Below are positions 35,096-43,014 of a stretch of 64,000 bases of DNA, piece by piece; within the stretch, counting starts at the first letter, position 1; every line of letters begins with the position of its first letter. The notes beneath the pieces are model-generated. The model was not told where the DNA came from, made no database searches, and saw nothing but the letters and a program-made list of their open reading frames with translations. Location: assembly GCA_963761755.1 (NCBI GenBank), contig CAVXIC010000013.1:62001-126000 (forward strand), read 5' to 3'. Origin of the DNA: CAJXVA01 sp963761755 (GTDB lineage Bacteria; Myxococcota_A; Polyangia; Nannocystales; Nannocystaceae). The position numbers were made by a program, and so were the translations under genes.

Positions 35096-37315
35096 ATGAA
35101 GCGACTTGCATTGTTTGGATCTTGGAAGCGTCTCGGCATTCAAGCGGGCCTCCTGGCGGGGCTGGGACTTGCGTTCGTGGGAGGCTCGGAGAAGCCGGCC
35201 CAAGCCGGCGGCGACTGCGTTGGAGATGAGGCTTGTTCGTTCAAGAAGCCCAACCTCCTCATCGTGCTCGACTACTCCTCGTCGATGAACGACGACTTCG
35301 TGGCGGGGCAAACCCGATGGGAAGCCGCGGTCGAGGCGATTCAGAACATCGTCACCACCGACAACGGCTTCTTCGACGAGAGCATGCACCTGGGTCTGCT
35401 TCGCTTCGGACACGACCCCGACCCCAACAACGACGGCACGATCATCACGGTGTCGGGGCAGACCGATCCCTCGGGCATCACCGACGGCCAGGCGCTCGAC
35501 GTGCCCTGGTACGACGCCGAGAACGACCCCTCCGGATACTTCGAGTGCACCGGCACGGACATCGTCGACTTCCTCGACAACGTCGAGCCGCCGCTGTGTG
35601 TCGGCCTCAACTGCGCGGGTATCGGAACCTGGACCCAAGGAGCGCTCCAGGCCGCGCGCGACTACATCGCTCAGACCCGCCTCGATCACCCCGACGACGT
35701 CATCGTCGACGACGAGCGGGCTTACTTCATCATGCTCATGACCGACGGCATATGGACCACGCAGGTGGGTCAAGCACCGGTCAATGCAGCTGAGCAGGCG
35801 GCATTCGACCCCACGCCCGTGGCGGGCGACCTGTTCTCCACCGACGGCGTTCCCGTCTATGTGGTCGCGTTCGGCGACGCGCTCGGCGAGAACTTCGCCG
35901 ACGATCTCGCCAACGCCGGCGGCACCGCGCAGGCCATCGAAGCGGGCGCAGGCCAGCTCGTTCCGGCGCTCGAGGAAGTCATCGACGACATTCAAGACAC
36001 CGTCATCATCCCCGAGTGCACCGGCGGCCTGCCGCGCGTCATGGTGATCCTCGACGCGTCGAGCTCGATGCTCAACTTGGGCAGCCCGATCATCAACGGC
36101 GCCCCCAACCCCGACTACGAGGCAGGGGCGATGGGCATGACCGGTTGGGACCAGGCGCGCGAGGCTCTGGCGGGCAACAACTCGATCTTCGACGTGGTCG
36201 TGCCGGGGGTGAACAACCAGCCGGTCGAAGACCTGGTGCACCTGGGTCTGACCACCTTCGGCAACGAGGGCGACCAGCAGCTCCTGGTCGACTACGGCCC
36301 GTGCATGAAGGACAACTTCGGCTGGGCCCTCGACCCGAACACGTCGTGCGGCGCTGGCTGTGGCGACCCCTGGGGCGGCCCTCCAATCATCTGGAGCCCG
36401 GTCGGCCCCGGCGACGGCGCCTACCCTGGCTTCGATCAGGACACCTACAGCATCATGCCGGACTGCAACACCGGGATGAACACCCCGAACGCGTGCTCGG
36501 GATCGACCACCGCCACGCACACCGGCCTCGCGCTCGCGAACTTCAACGCCCAGCAGTACCGGCTCAACCCGCCTGCACTGTACCCGGTGGACGCGAACAC
36601 GCAGTTCATCAACATCCTGATCACCGACGGCGCCTACAGCTTCCTCAACTGGTCCACGGACGAGCAGGTCTCGGCCGAACTCACCAGCATGTTCACCAAC
36701 GACAACACGACCACCTACGTGATCGGGTTTGGCGACGATGAGCAGCTGGCTCCGAACGAGCTGGGCAACATGGCCTGCTGGGGCTCCGGCGGCACGGGCA
36801 TCCCGTGTGCCGGCGGCAGCCTCGACTACTTCACCGCGGCCAACCAGGCCGAGCTGGAGTCGGCGCTGCAGACGATCATCGAGCAGATCAACTTCGACCC
36901 GTGCTGCGGCTTCAACGACTGCTCGTTCAACCCCGAGCCCACCACCGGTGAGCCCGACCCCGAGCCCTCCGAGACCAGCACCGGCCCCGACACCGGCGAG
37001 ATGACCAGCACCGGCCCCGCGCTCACCTCGGGCGACTCGTCCTCCTCCGGTGACGTGCCGGAGACCACCGGTGACAGCAGCTCTGGCGGCGACGGTTCGT
37101 CGAGCAGCACCACGGCGGCCCCGACCACCGACCCGACCACCGACCCGACCAACGTGACCGGAGACGACTCGGGCGGCGACGAGTCCAGCGGCGGCGACGC
37201 TGGCGCGCTCGACGACGAAGGCTGCGGCTGCTCGGCGGGCAACGACGCTGGCTCCGGCTGGCTTGGCGGCATGTTCATGCTGGGCCTCTTCGGCCTGGTC
37301 CGACGCCGCGAGTAG
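35096..37315 (+). CDS. Secreted protein with two VWA domains and MYXO-CTERM tail
   Basis: 739 aa. Signal peptide (LAGLGLAFVGGSEKPAQA), then two von Willebrand factor A domains whose MIDAS DxSxS motifs are LDYSSSMN (near residue 60) and LDASSSML (near residue 320). A Thr/Ser/Asp-rich linker of about 90 residues leads to the MYXO-CTERM signal: GCGCSAG, a hydrophobic stretch LGGMFMLGLFGL and the closing RRRE. Such tails are cleaved and lipid-modified at the Cys for cell-surface display. VWA domains bind protein partners via a metal. A hairpin terminator follows 21 bases after the stop. The 226-base upstream region holds a GCCTGCC/GGCAGGC inverted repeat (35012-35037). Confidence 0.92.
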   Translation: MKRLALFGSWKRLGIQAGLLAGLGLAFVGGSEKPAQAGGDCVGDEACSFKKPNLLIVLDYSSSMNDDFVAGQTRWEAAVEAIQNIVTTDNGFFDESMHLGLLRFGHDPDPNNDGTIITVSGQTDPSGITDGQALDVPWYDAENDPSGYFECTGTDIVDFLDNVEPPLCVGLNCAGIGTWTQGALQAARDYIAQTRLDHPDDVIVDDERAYFIMLMTDGIWTTQVGQAPVNAAEQAAFDPTPVAGDLFSTDGVPVYVVAFGDALGENFADDLANAGGTAQAIEAGAGQLVPALEEVIDDIQDTVIIPECTGGLPRVMVILDASSSMLNLGSPIINGAPNPDYEAGAMGMTGWDQAREALAGNNSIFDVVVPGVNNQPVEDLVHLGLTTFGNEGDQQLLVDYGPCMKDNFGWALDPNTSCGAGCGDPWGGPPIIWSPVGPGDGAYPGFDQDTYSIMPDCNTGMNTPNACSGSTTATHTGLALANFNAQQYRLNPPALYPVDANTQFINILITDGAYSFLNWSTDEQVSAELTSMFTNDNTTTYVIGFGDDEQLAPNELGNMACWGSGGTGIPCAGGSLDYFTAANQAELESALQTIIEQINFDPCCGFNDCSFNPEPTTGEPDPEPSETSTGPDTGEMTSTGPALTSGDSSSSGDVPETTGDSSSGGDGSSSSTTAAPTTDPTTDPTNVTGDDSGGDESSGGDAGALDDEGCGCSAGNDAGSGWLGGMFMLGLFGLVRRRE

Positions 37316-37335
37316 ACCGCGCTGTCGCTGATCGC

Positions 37336-37367
37336 GAACGCCGCTGCGGGTCTCCGCAGCGGCGTTC
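37336..37367 (+). terminator. Strong intrinsic terminator hairpin
   Basis: A perfect 14-bp stem (37336-37349 with 37354-37367) and a four-base loop, 21 bases after the stop of the VWA gene, followed by TTCGTTT. This is the clearest terminator in the window. Confidence 0.8.
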
Positions 37368-37489
37368 TTCGTTTCGAGGATGGCGACTCGATTGTGCTCT
37401 TTCCCGCACAACGTCGCACATAACCGACAACGCCCTCTGACACCGGGAGAGCATCGCGGGGAACGACGTCCGCATGGGATACCTCGAAC

Positions 37490-38722
37490 GTGGGTACGAT
37501 ACGTTCTCGGCGTCTTTCCTCTTCGAGCTCGAGCGCGGCCAGGCTGGTCCTGCCGGTCCTCGCGCTCGGCCTTCTGATGTTCCCTGCTGAATCGCAGGCC
37601 AAGGGAGGTCCACCGACCGCGGTGAAGGCCAAGCTGGGGCTGGAGTTCGACTACCCGGTCCACAAGGAGTTTCAGCTGGCGAACATCTTCGGGTTTCCGG
37701 TGTACGAGAACCTGACGATCCCCGTGTACAAGAGCCAGGGAACCCACGGACCGGGAATCCTGTTGGTCCACGGGAACTCGTCGTCGAGCCGCTCGTACGC
37801 CCGCCAGGTCTTCGGTGCGCTGGGCAACTACTACGAGATCTACTTGATCGACCTGCCCGGCTTCGGCAATGCGGGAGAGGTCGACGACGCCCGCCCCCTG
37901 CCGACCGACGCGCTGGGGATTCCCACCGGGTTTCCCGAGTATCAGCTCGGCCTCGTCGAGGCGGTGGCCCTCGCTGCGGCGGACCCGGAGATCGACCCCG
38001 CGATCGTGGCCGGCTGGAGCCTTGGTGGTGACGTCGCGTTGATCACCCAAGGTTTGGGCTTGCTGCCCAACGTGGAGGGGATCTTCATCTTCGGCACCGC
38101 GCCCACCGGAGCGAACCCGCCGAGCGTCCACAACCCCTTCCTTCCGCCCGACGTGCCGGGGATCCCCGGGCTGTCGATTCTCGCGTCGTTTGGATTCGGC
38201 TTTCAGTTCAGCGCGACCTCTGCGATCGGCTTCGATCTCGGTGGCGACTTCTCCGACCCGGTCCCGGCGTATGCACCTGCGCCCCTCTCCGACGCCGCGA
38301 CGATTGGTGACGCGTACATGTCCGCGTTCTTCGACGAGAACCAGCGCGCGTGGGGCTACGTGCCGCCGTTCTTCGTGGACGACGGGTACGAACGCGCCGA
38401 CCCAAGGGCGCGCAGCTCGGTGGGCGCCTTGGCGCTCACGCTTCCGGCGAACCCCGCGCTCGACGAGCTCGCCATCATGCAGGGGCTCGCAGGCGATCCT
38501 GCCGACCCCGATGACGACGTCGCGCTCGCGGTCTTGGTCGGTGAGGAAGACGCCTTCGTCAACCCGCAGTACCTCGTGGATCTCGCCGACGGCGGCATCA
38601 TGCCCACGCTGTGGGGCGGTGAGATCATCGAGGTCGAGGGTGCAGGACACGCGATCCACTGGGACCGCCCGCTCGCCTTCAGCTGGTACCTTCATCTGTT
38701 CGCGAGCAGCGTCGCCGGTTGA
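37490..38722 (+). CDS. Exported alpha/beta hydrolase
   Basis: 410 aa from GTG 37490. N-terminal Ser-rich, Arg-containing segment then a hydrophobic signal (LVLPVLALGLLMFPAESQA) with a signal peptidase I-like site. The hydrolase fold shows the oxyanion motif LLVHGNSSS (about 92-99), the IDLPGFG strand-loop, nucleophile Ser 177 in the elbow AGWSLGGD, a putative acid in VLVGEEDAF and catalytic His 387 in GAGHAIHWD. A Pro-rich lid-like insertion lies after residue 195. Esterase or lipase activity in the periplasm or outside is likely; substrate unknown. Confidence 0.88.
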   Translation: MGTIRSRRLSSSSSSAARLVLPVLALGLLMFPAESQAKGGPPTAVKAKLGLEFDYPVHKEFQLANIFGFPVYENLTIPVYKSQGTHGPGILLVHGNSSSSRSYARQVFGALGNYYEIYLIDLPGFGNAGEVDDARPLPTDALGIPTGFPEYQLGLVEAVALAAADPEIDPAIVAGWSLGGDVALITQGLGLLPNVEGIFIFGTAPTGANPPSVHNPFLPPDVPGIPGLSILASFGFGFQFSATSAIGFDLGGDFSDPVPAYAPAPLSDAATIGDAYMSAFFDENQRAWGYVPPFFVDDGYERADPRARSSVGALALTLPANPALDELAIMQGLAGDPADPDDDVALAVLVGEEDAFVNPQYLVDLADGGIMPTLWGGEIIEVEGAGHAIHWDRPLAFSWYLHLFASSVAG

Positions 38723-38840
38723 GACGTGCGTTCGTCGCCATGGCTGCCGTAGTGGCCACCGGCGGCAGGTCTCGTGGCCACTTTGCCCGCGAGACCCTCG
38801 TTGCGGAGGACGAAAACGCAATGATTCCGTGACCCATTTG

Positions 38841-38857
38841 TTGGCACGTGCCTTGTA
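38841..38857 (+). promoter_or_regulatory. Sigma54-type -24/-12 promoter element
   Basis: TTGGCACG-TGCC-TTGTA matches the consensus YTGGCACG-N4-TTGCW at all positions but one: GT replaces GC at -12. The spacing is exact. It is isolated in a gene-free region and points into a stretch with no open frame but with a perfect hairpin about 65 bases on. Confidence 0.6.
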
Positions 38858-38867
38858 TTGTTAGAGG

Positions 38868-38965
38868 GCGTCCGGGCAACTGGACGACACAACTCAACTC
38901 CAATCCTCCGATCCGTTCAAGTCTTTGGCCGATGCTCTCCCCAACCCGAGCATCGGCCAAAGCAT
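38868..38965 (+). ncRNA. Candidate small RNA driven by a sigma54-like promoter
   Basis: If transcription starts about 11 bases after the -12 element, a transcript of about 95-100 nt would form. It has a short 5' stem (CGTCC 38869-38873 with GGACG 38882-38886), a probably unpaired middle containing CCTCC (38905-38909, complementary to a Shine-Dalgarno GGAGG) and a perfect 14-bp 3' hairpin. No protein frame fits. It lies between the hydrolase stop and the convergent selO stop. The layout (sigma54 promoter, sRNA) recalls Pxr of Myxococcus, but I claim no homology. Confidence 0.45.
38923..38962 (+). terminator. Perfect 14-bp hairpin, likely sRNA 3' end / bidirectional terminator
   Basis: CTTTGGCCGATGCT (38923-38936) pairs fully with 38949-38962 around a 12-base loop and is followed on the plus strand by CATTTGGTT. 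It also lies 24 bases beyond the leftward selO stop, so it could terminate that gene as well. Only a weak T run is present on either side. Confidence 0.6.
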
Positions 38966-38985
38966 TTGGTTCGCCGCGGAGCGCG

Positions 38986-40452
38986 TCAGGTTCCGCAGAA
39001 GGTCTGAAAGCCCTCGTCGAAGGCAACGGGTGCGGCCTCGGCATAGGCCTGCTGGGCGTCGCGCCGCTCGAAGGGATTGGAGAGCACCTCGACCAGCTGG
39101 TGCAAGGGCCGTAGGTCGTCGTCTTCGACCGCAGCGTGCAGCGCTTCTTCGACCTTGTGGTTCCGCGGCACGTAGATCGGATTGACCGCATCCATGCGAT
39201 CGGCGGCGGCCATGCGCCCTTCAGGTTGGCCCTCGAGGCGGCCGATCCAGCGCGCTTTCCACTCGTCGAACGCCGAGTCGTCGAACGGAGCGCCTCCCTG
39301 GTCGCGGGCGACCGAAGACAGCGCGCGCATGGCCGAGGTGTAGTCGAGTCGCTGGGCTTCGAACAGCTGCATCAGGTCCTGCGCGAGGCCTTCATCCTCG
39401 TCCTCGGGCTCGAGCAGCCCCAGCTTGGTGCGCATGCCGGCGGTCCATCGGGACTGGTACCGAAGCGCAAACGCTCGGAGCGCCTCGCGGGCCAACTCGC
39501 CGGCGGTCTCGTCCTCGTCATGCAGCAGCGGCAGCAGGGTCTCGGCAAATCGCGCCATGTTCCATTGGCCGATGCCTGGCTGGTTGCCGTACGCGTAGCG
39601 CCCCCCGCGGTCGATCGAGCTGAAGACGGTGGCTGGGTCGTACCGGTCCATGAAGGCGCAGGGGCCGTAGTCGATCGTCTCGCCCGAGAGCGCCACGTTG
39701 TCGGTGTTCATGACGCCGTGAATGAAGCCGACGAGCATCCACTGCGCGATCAGATCGGCCTGGACGTCGACGACCGCGTGGAGCATGCCGAGGTATGGGT
39801 TGGGCGTGGAGGCGAGCGCTGGGTAGTGCCGGGCGATCGTGTAGTCGGCCAGGGTGCGGGTGGCCGCGACGTCCTGGCGTGACGCGAAGTACTCGAACGT
39901 TCCCACCCGCAGATGGCTCGAGGCCACGCGGGCAAGCACCGCGCCCGGAAGAGGCCCCTGACGAAACACGGGCTCTCCGGTCGTCACGACCGAGAGCACG
40001 CGCGTGGTCGGGATGCGCAGCGCGTGCATGGACTCACCGAAGATGTACTCGCGCAGCATCGGGCCGAGCGTCGCCTTGCCGTCACCGCCACGCGAGAACT
40101 CGGTGGGCCCCGAGCCCTTGAGCTGGAGGTCACGACGGCGCCCGTGCACGTCGATCAGCTCTCCGAGCAGCAAGGCCCGCCCATCGCCCAGCTGCGGGGA
40201 GAAGCCGCCGAACTGATGTCCTGCATAGAACTGCGCCAGCGGGGCAGCACCCTCGGGCACGGTCTGGCCCGAGAAGATCGAGGCGCCGTGGTCCTGGAGC
40301 ATCTGCACGTCGAGGCCCAGCTCCTCGGCGAGCTGGGTGCCGAGCACGATCTGCTCGGGATCGGGGAAATGCGCCGCGGTGGCCGGAAGGTAGAACCCAT
40401 CCAGCTGGGCGGCGTAGGTGTTGTCGAACGCGAAGCGAGGGGAGTCGGCCAT
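38986..40452 (-). CDS. selO: SelO / YdiU protein adenylyltransferase (pseudokinase)
   Basis: 488 aa from ATG 40452, close to the 478 aa of E. coli YdiU. The N-terminal part FAFDNTYAAQLDGFY and the block FYAGHQFGGFSPQLGDGRA are highly characteristic. The kinase-like active site is retained: ATP-anchoring Lys 112 in LQLKGSGPTEFSRGGDGKA, Glu in the following helix, Asp 251-Asn 252 in HGVMNTDN, and the DFG-equivalent Asp 261 in DYGPCAFMD. SelO flips ATP in the pocket and transfers AMP to Ser/Thr/Tyr of proteins, linked to redox homeostasis. The C-terminus here ends in CGT, placing a Cys three residues from the end as in many SelO proteins; there is no in-frame TGA. The LysR gene upstream runs the same way, 41 bases away. 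Confidence 0.95.
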   Translation of the reverse strand: MADSPRFAFDNTYAAQLDGFYLPATAAHFPDPEQIVLGTQLAEELGLDVQMLQDHGASIFSGQTVPEGAAPLAQFYAGHQFGGFSPQLGDGRALLLGELIDVHGRRRDLQLKGSGPTEFSRGGDGKATLGPMLREYIFGESMHALRIPTTRVLSVVTTGEPVFRQGPLPGAVLARVASSHLRVGTFEYFASRQDVAATRTLADYTIARHYPALASTPNPYLGMLHAVVDVQADLIAQWMLVGFIHGVMNTDNVALSGETIDYGPCAFMDRYDPATVFSSIDRGGRYAYGNQPGIGQWNMARFAETLLPLLHDEDETAGELAREALRAFALRYQSRWTAGMRTKLGLLEPEDEDEGLAQDLMQLFEAQRLDYTSAMRALSSVARDQGGAPFDDSAFDEWKARWIGRLEGQPEGRMAAADRMDAVNPIYVPRNHKVEEALHAAVEDDDLRPLHQLVEVLSNPFERRDAQQAYAEAAPVAFDEGFQTFCGT

Positions 40453-40493
40453 CGGTCCGCCGCAGCGTACCTCACCCGGACTGGGCCGCACGT

Positions 40494-41369
40494 TCACAGG
40501 TGCTGCATCGCTTCGACGAGCGTTTGCATGACCGCCTTGACCGCGGCCTGCCCCCGAAGATCCTCGTGGGTGAGCAGCCATGCAGGGAGGGTGACGTCGC
40601 GCGCGCGGTGGCGGTACGCGTCGATTTCGACCAAGCCGGGCAGGGAGGTCGCCATGACGCGCGGGATGGCCCCGATGCCGACGCCCGCGGCGATGAGCCG
40701 ATTGAGCGTCAGTCGTGAGGAGGTCGCGACCGCGACTCGACGCTCCCGCGTCATGGCCCGCTCCCATCGCGCCACCGACGAGTTGTGCAGCGGCGGGCCC
40801 AAGACGACCCACGGGGCATGCTCGTGCTCGGCCGCGAGGTCCTCGGTTCCGTAGACGCCGAAGTCTGCGGTGAAGAGCTTGCGTCCCACGAGCTGGCGCG
40901 GCGGATGTTCGACGGCGGTCAGGGTGATGTCGGCCTCGCCACGCCGAACGCTGAGGCCGGTGTCCGAGACGTCGAGCACGAGCTCCAGCTTCGGATAGGT
41001 CCGCGCGATCGTGGCGAGCGCATCGACGAGGACCGGTACGAATCCATCGATCGTCGTGAGCGTGAGGCGGCCTTCGATCGCGTCGTGGGCATCGAGCGCG
41101 TGTCGGCGGATGCGAGAGAGGGATGTGCGGGTGCGTCGGGCCAACTCCGCGAGCTCGCGGCCGACCCCGGTCACCCCTTCTCTGGGCGAGTAGCACACGA
41201 CGCCGAGGGTCTGCTCCAACGAGGCGACGCGGCGGTAGATCGTGGAGGGGGCAACCCCGAGCTCGCGGCTCGCGGCCGAGGCGGATCCAAGGCGTTCGAG
41301 GCTCTCGAGGTGCCGGAGGTCGTCCCACGAAGGGTCGACGGCGTCGTCGACGTGCGAGCGAGCGGGCAC
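40494..41369 (-). CDS. LysR-family transcriptional regulator
   Basis: About 291 aa from GTG 41369; a TTG four codons upstream is possible and would place the start inside the first palindrome. N-terminal winged HTH (LESLERLGSASAASRELGVAPSTIYRRVASLEQTLG) is of LysR type, followed by the linker helix and the two-lobe effector-binding domain (GRLTLTTIDGFVPVLVDALA, LGVQ-like TLPAWLLTHEDLRGQAAVKAV). Two TTGCA-N4-TGCAA palindromes sit directly upstream, between this gene and the divergent catalase-like gene, which fits LysR autoregulation and control of its divergent target. selO follows on the same strand and may be co-transcribed. The effector is unknown. Confidence 0.88.
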   Translation of the reverse strand: MPARSHVDDAVDPSWDDLRHLESLERLGSASAASRELGVAPSTIYRRVASLEQTLGVVCYSPREGVTGVGRELAELARRTRTSLSRIRRHALDAHDAIEGRLTLTTIDGFVPVLVDALATIARTYPKLELVLDVSDTGLSVRRGEADITLTAVEHPPRQLVGRKLFTADFGVYGTEDLAAEHEHAPWVVLGPPLHNSSVARWERAMTRERRVAVATSSRLTLNRLIAAGVGIGAIPRVMATSLPGLVEIDAYRHRARDVTLPAWLLTHEDLRGQAAVKAVMQTLVEAMQHL

Positions 41370-41375
41370 TAGATG

Positions 41376-41410
41376 TTGCAACTATGCAATACCATCTTGC
41401 ACCGATGCAA
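41376..41410. promoter_or_regulatory. Two LysR-type palindromic operators
   Basis: TTGCA-ACTA-TGCAA (41376-41389) and TTGCA-CCGA-TGCAA (41397-41410) are perfect 5+5 palindromes of the T-N11-A class. Their centres lie 21 bp apart, two helical turns, so both face the same side of the helix, in the 76-base gap between the LysR start and the catalase-like start. Confidence 0.75.
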
Positions 41411-41445
41411 GAGCGTGTGGGAGGTGAACCTACTAGCATCTCCGC

Positions 41446-42864
41446 ATGCACCGCCGCCTTCTTGCCGCCATGGCCCTGTCCTCGCTCGCCTGCGGAGCCT
41501 CTGGAGGCGCAGCCGACGACGGCCCCCACGACGGCCAGTACGACGAAGGCGTCGTCCCCCTGGGCAAAGCGGACACCAACGGCTTCGAGGACCGAGGTTA
41601 CGCGGCGACCTGCATCCTGCGGCTGGCCAACGAAGCCGACCGCGAGACGCTGATCGACGCCGCCGGGGTCTGGTCCGTCTCCGCGAAGGCGGTCTTGCGC
41701 ACGCGCAGCGGCCCCGATGAAGTCCTGGATACCGCCGACGACGTCGTCTTCGAGACCCTCGAGCAGCTCGATGACGTGGATTGGATCGGGTACTTCGCGT
41801 TCTCGGCGATGTTCGACTACGCCAAGGATTCAGGCGTCTGTCCGGCCCTCGGAGAGGAGTACGAGCACGCGGGCGAGCTCGAAGCGACCGAGCTCATCAT
41901 GCGACGCATCGGCGAACGCATGCAGCGGGAGTTCGAGGGCGGCGCGCGACCCTCGACGCGAGGCCTTCACGCCAAGGGGCGGTGCCTGCAGGCCGAAGTC
42001 ACCATCGACAACGGACAACTCCCGCCGGAGCTTCGGGTGGGGGTCTTTGCATCCAACACGACCCACCCCGCCTGGGTCCGCTTCAGCAACGGCGACCCCC
42101 ACGTGCAAGCCGACGGCGACGGCGACGTGCGCGGGATGGCGCTCAAGCTGCTCGACGTGCCGGGGGAGAAGCTCTTGGAGAGCGAGTCGGACGCGACCAC
42201 CCACGACTTCCTGATGAACCACACGCCCGCGGTCGCCACCGCCGACGTCATCCACTTCGCGGGCGTCATCGACAACGTGGAGAGCGGACGCAACCCCGCG
42301 CTGGCGTTCCTCGACTGGAACCCCTTCGACATCGAGCTCGACAGCATCCTGCTCGCGATCGAGGCGATCACGACCCCGATCATCAACCCTCTGTCCACGC
42401 CGTATTGGAGCCAGACTCCCTACCGTCTCGGTCCCGAGACCAGCGCGGTGAAGTATCGGGCGCGTCCGTGCGAAGGGCAGGAGCTCGGTCCGGAGCTCGA
42501 CGAAGAGGACCCCAACCACTTCACCCCCTCGATGGAGGAGCAGCTGGAGCGAGGGGACGTGTGCTTCGAGTTTGCCGTGCAGCGTCAGCTCGACCCGGAG
42601 CGCATGCCGATCGAGGACGCCTCGATCGAGTGGAGCGCCTCGGCGTCGCCCTTCATTCCCGTGGCCCGGATCCTCTTCTCGGCCCAGGACTTTGCGTCCC
42701 AGGAGCAGGCGAACACCTGCGAGCACCTCTCGTTCACCCCGTGGCACGCGTTGCCAGAGCACCGGCCGCTGGGGAGTCTCAACCGGGCTCGCAAGCGTGC
42801 GTATGACGCCATCTCCGCCCACCGCCACGACCTCAACGACGAGCCGCGAACCGAGCCGCGCTAG
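41446..42864 (+). CDS. Catalase-like heme-fold lipoprotein with helix-hairpin-helix-like N-terminal domain
   Basis: 472 aa. Lipobox SLAC. Residues about 45-130 form a small helical module of a type recurring in myxobacterial exported proteins (AGVWSVSAKAVLRTRSGPDE, ETLEQLDDVDWIGYFAFSAM). From about 150 a truncated catalase-related fold begins, with the distal His 175 in RGLHAKGRC, VRFSNGDPH and GDVRGMALKLLDV. This y4iL-like group is shorter than true catalases and may bind heme, but peroxidase activity is uncertain because the tail that carries the proximal Tyr in monofunctional catalases is not clearly seen. Divergent from LysR and probably its target. Confidence 0.85.
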   Translation: MHRRLLAAMALSSLACGASGGAADDGPHDGQYDEGVVPLGKADTNGFEDRGYAATCILRLANEADRETLIDAAGVWSVSAKAVLRTRSGPDEVLDTADDVVFETLEQLDDVDWIGYFAFSAMFDYAKDSGVCPALGEEYEHAGELEATELIMRRIGERMQREFEGGARPSTRGLHAKGRCLQAEVTIDNGQLPPELRVGVFASNTTHPAWVRFSNGDPHVQADGDGDVRGMALKLLDVPGEKLLESESDATTHDFLMNHTPAVATADVIHFAGVIDNVESGRNPALAFLDWNPFDIELDSILLAIEAITTPIINPLSTPYWSQTPYRLGPETSAVKYRARPCEGQELGPELDEEDPNHFTPSMEEQLERGDVCFEFAVQRQLDPERMPIEDASIEWSASASPFIPVARILFSAQDFASQEQANTCEHLSFTPWHALPEHRPLGSLNRARKRAYDAISAHRHDLNDEPRTEPR

Positions 42865-43014
42865 CAGCCCCTGCTGCTCGCATCCGATATTTCGGGCGCG
42901 CCAGCCGCCAAGCGGAGCGTCCCAGGAAAGGAAGCTCACGCTGCACCAGCGGGCCGTCTGGCTTCGAAAGAATCGAGTGGTCACGGGCCCTGCGTGTTGT
43001 TATCGGTACCGTCT

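Noticed and set aside
34940..38821. 1293-codon minus-strand frame spanning the VWA and hydrolase genes
   Set aside because: Shadow frame; it crosses a strong terminator and two well-supported plus-strand genes.
38868..38965. Homologue of the Myxococcus Pxr sRNA
   Set aside because: Only the general plan (sigma54 promoter, stem-loops) is similar; I could not establish sequence homology.
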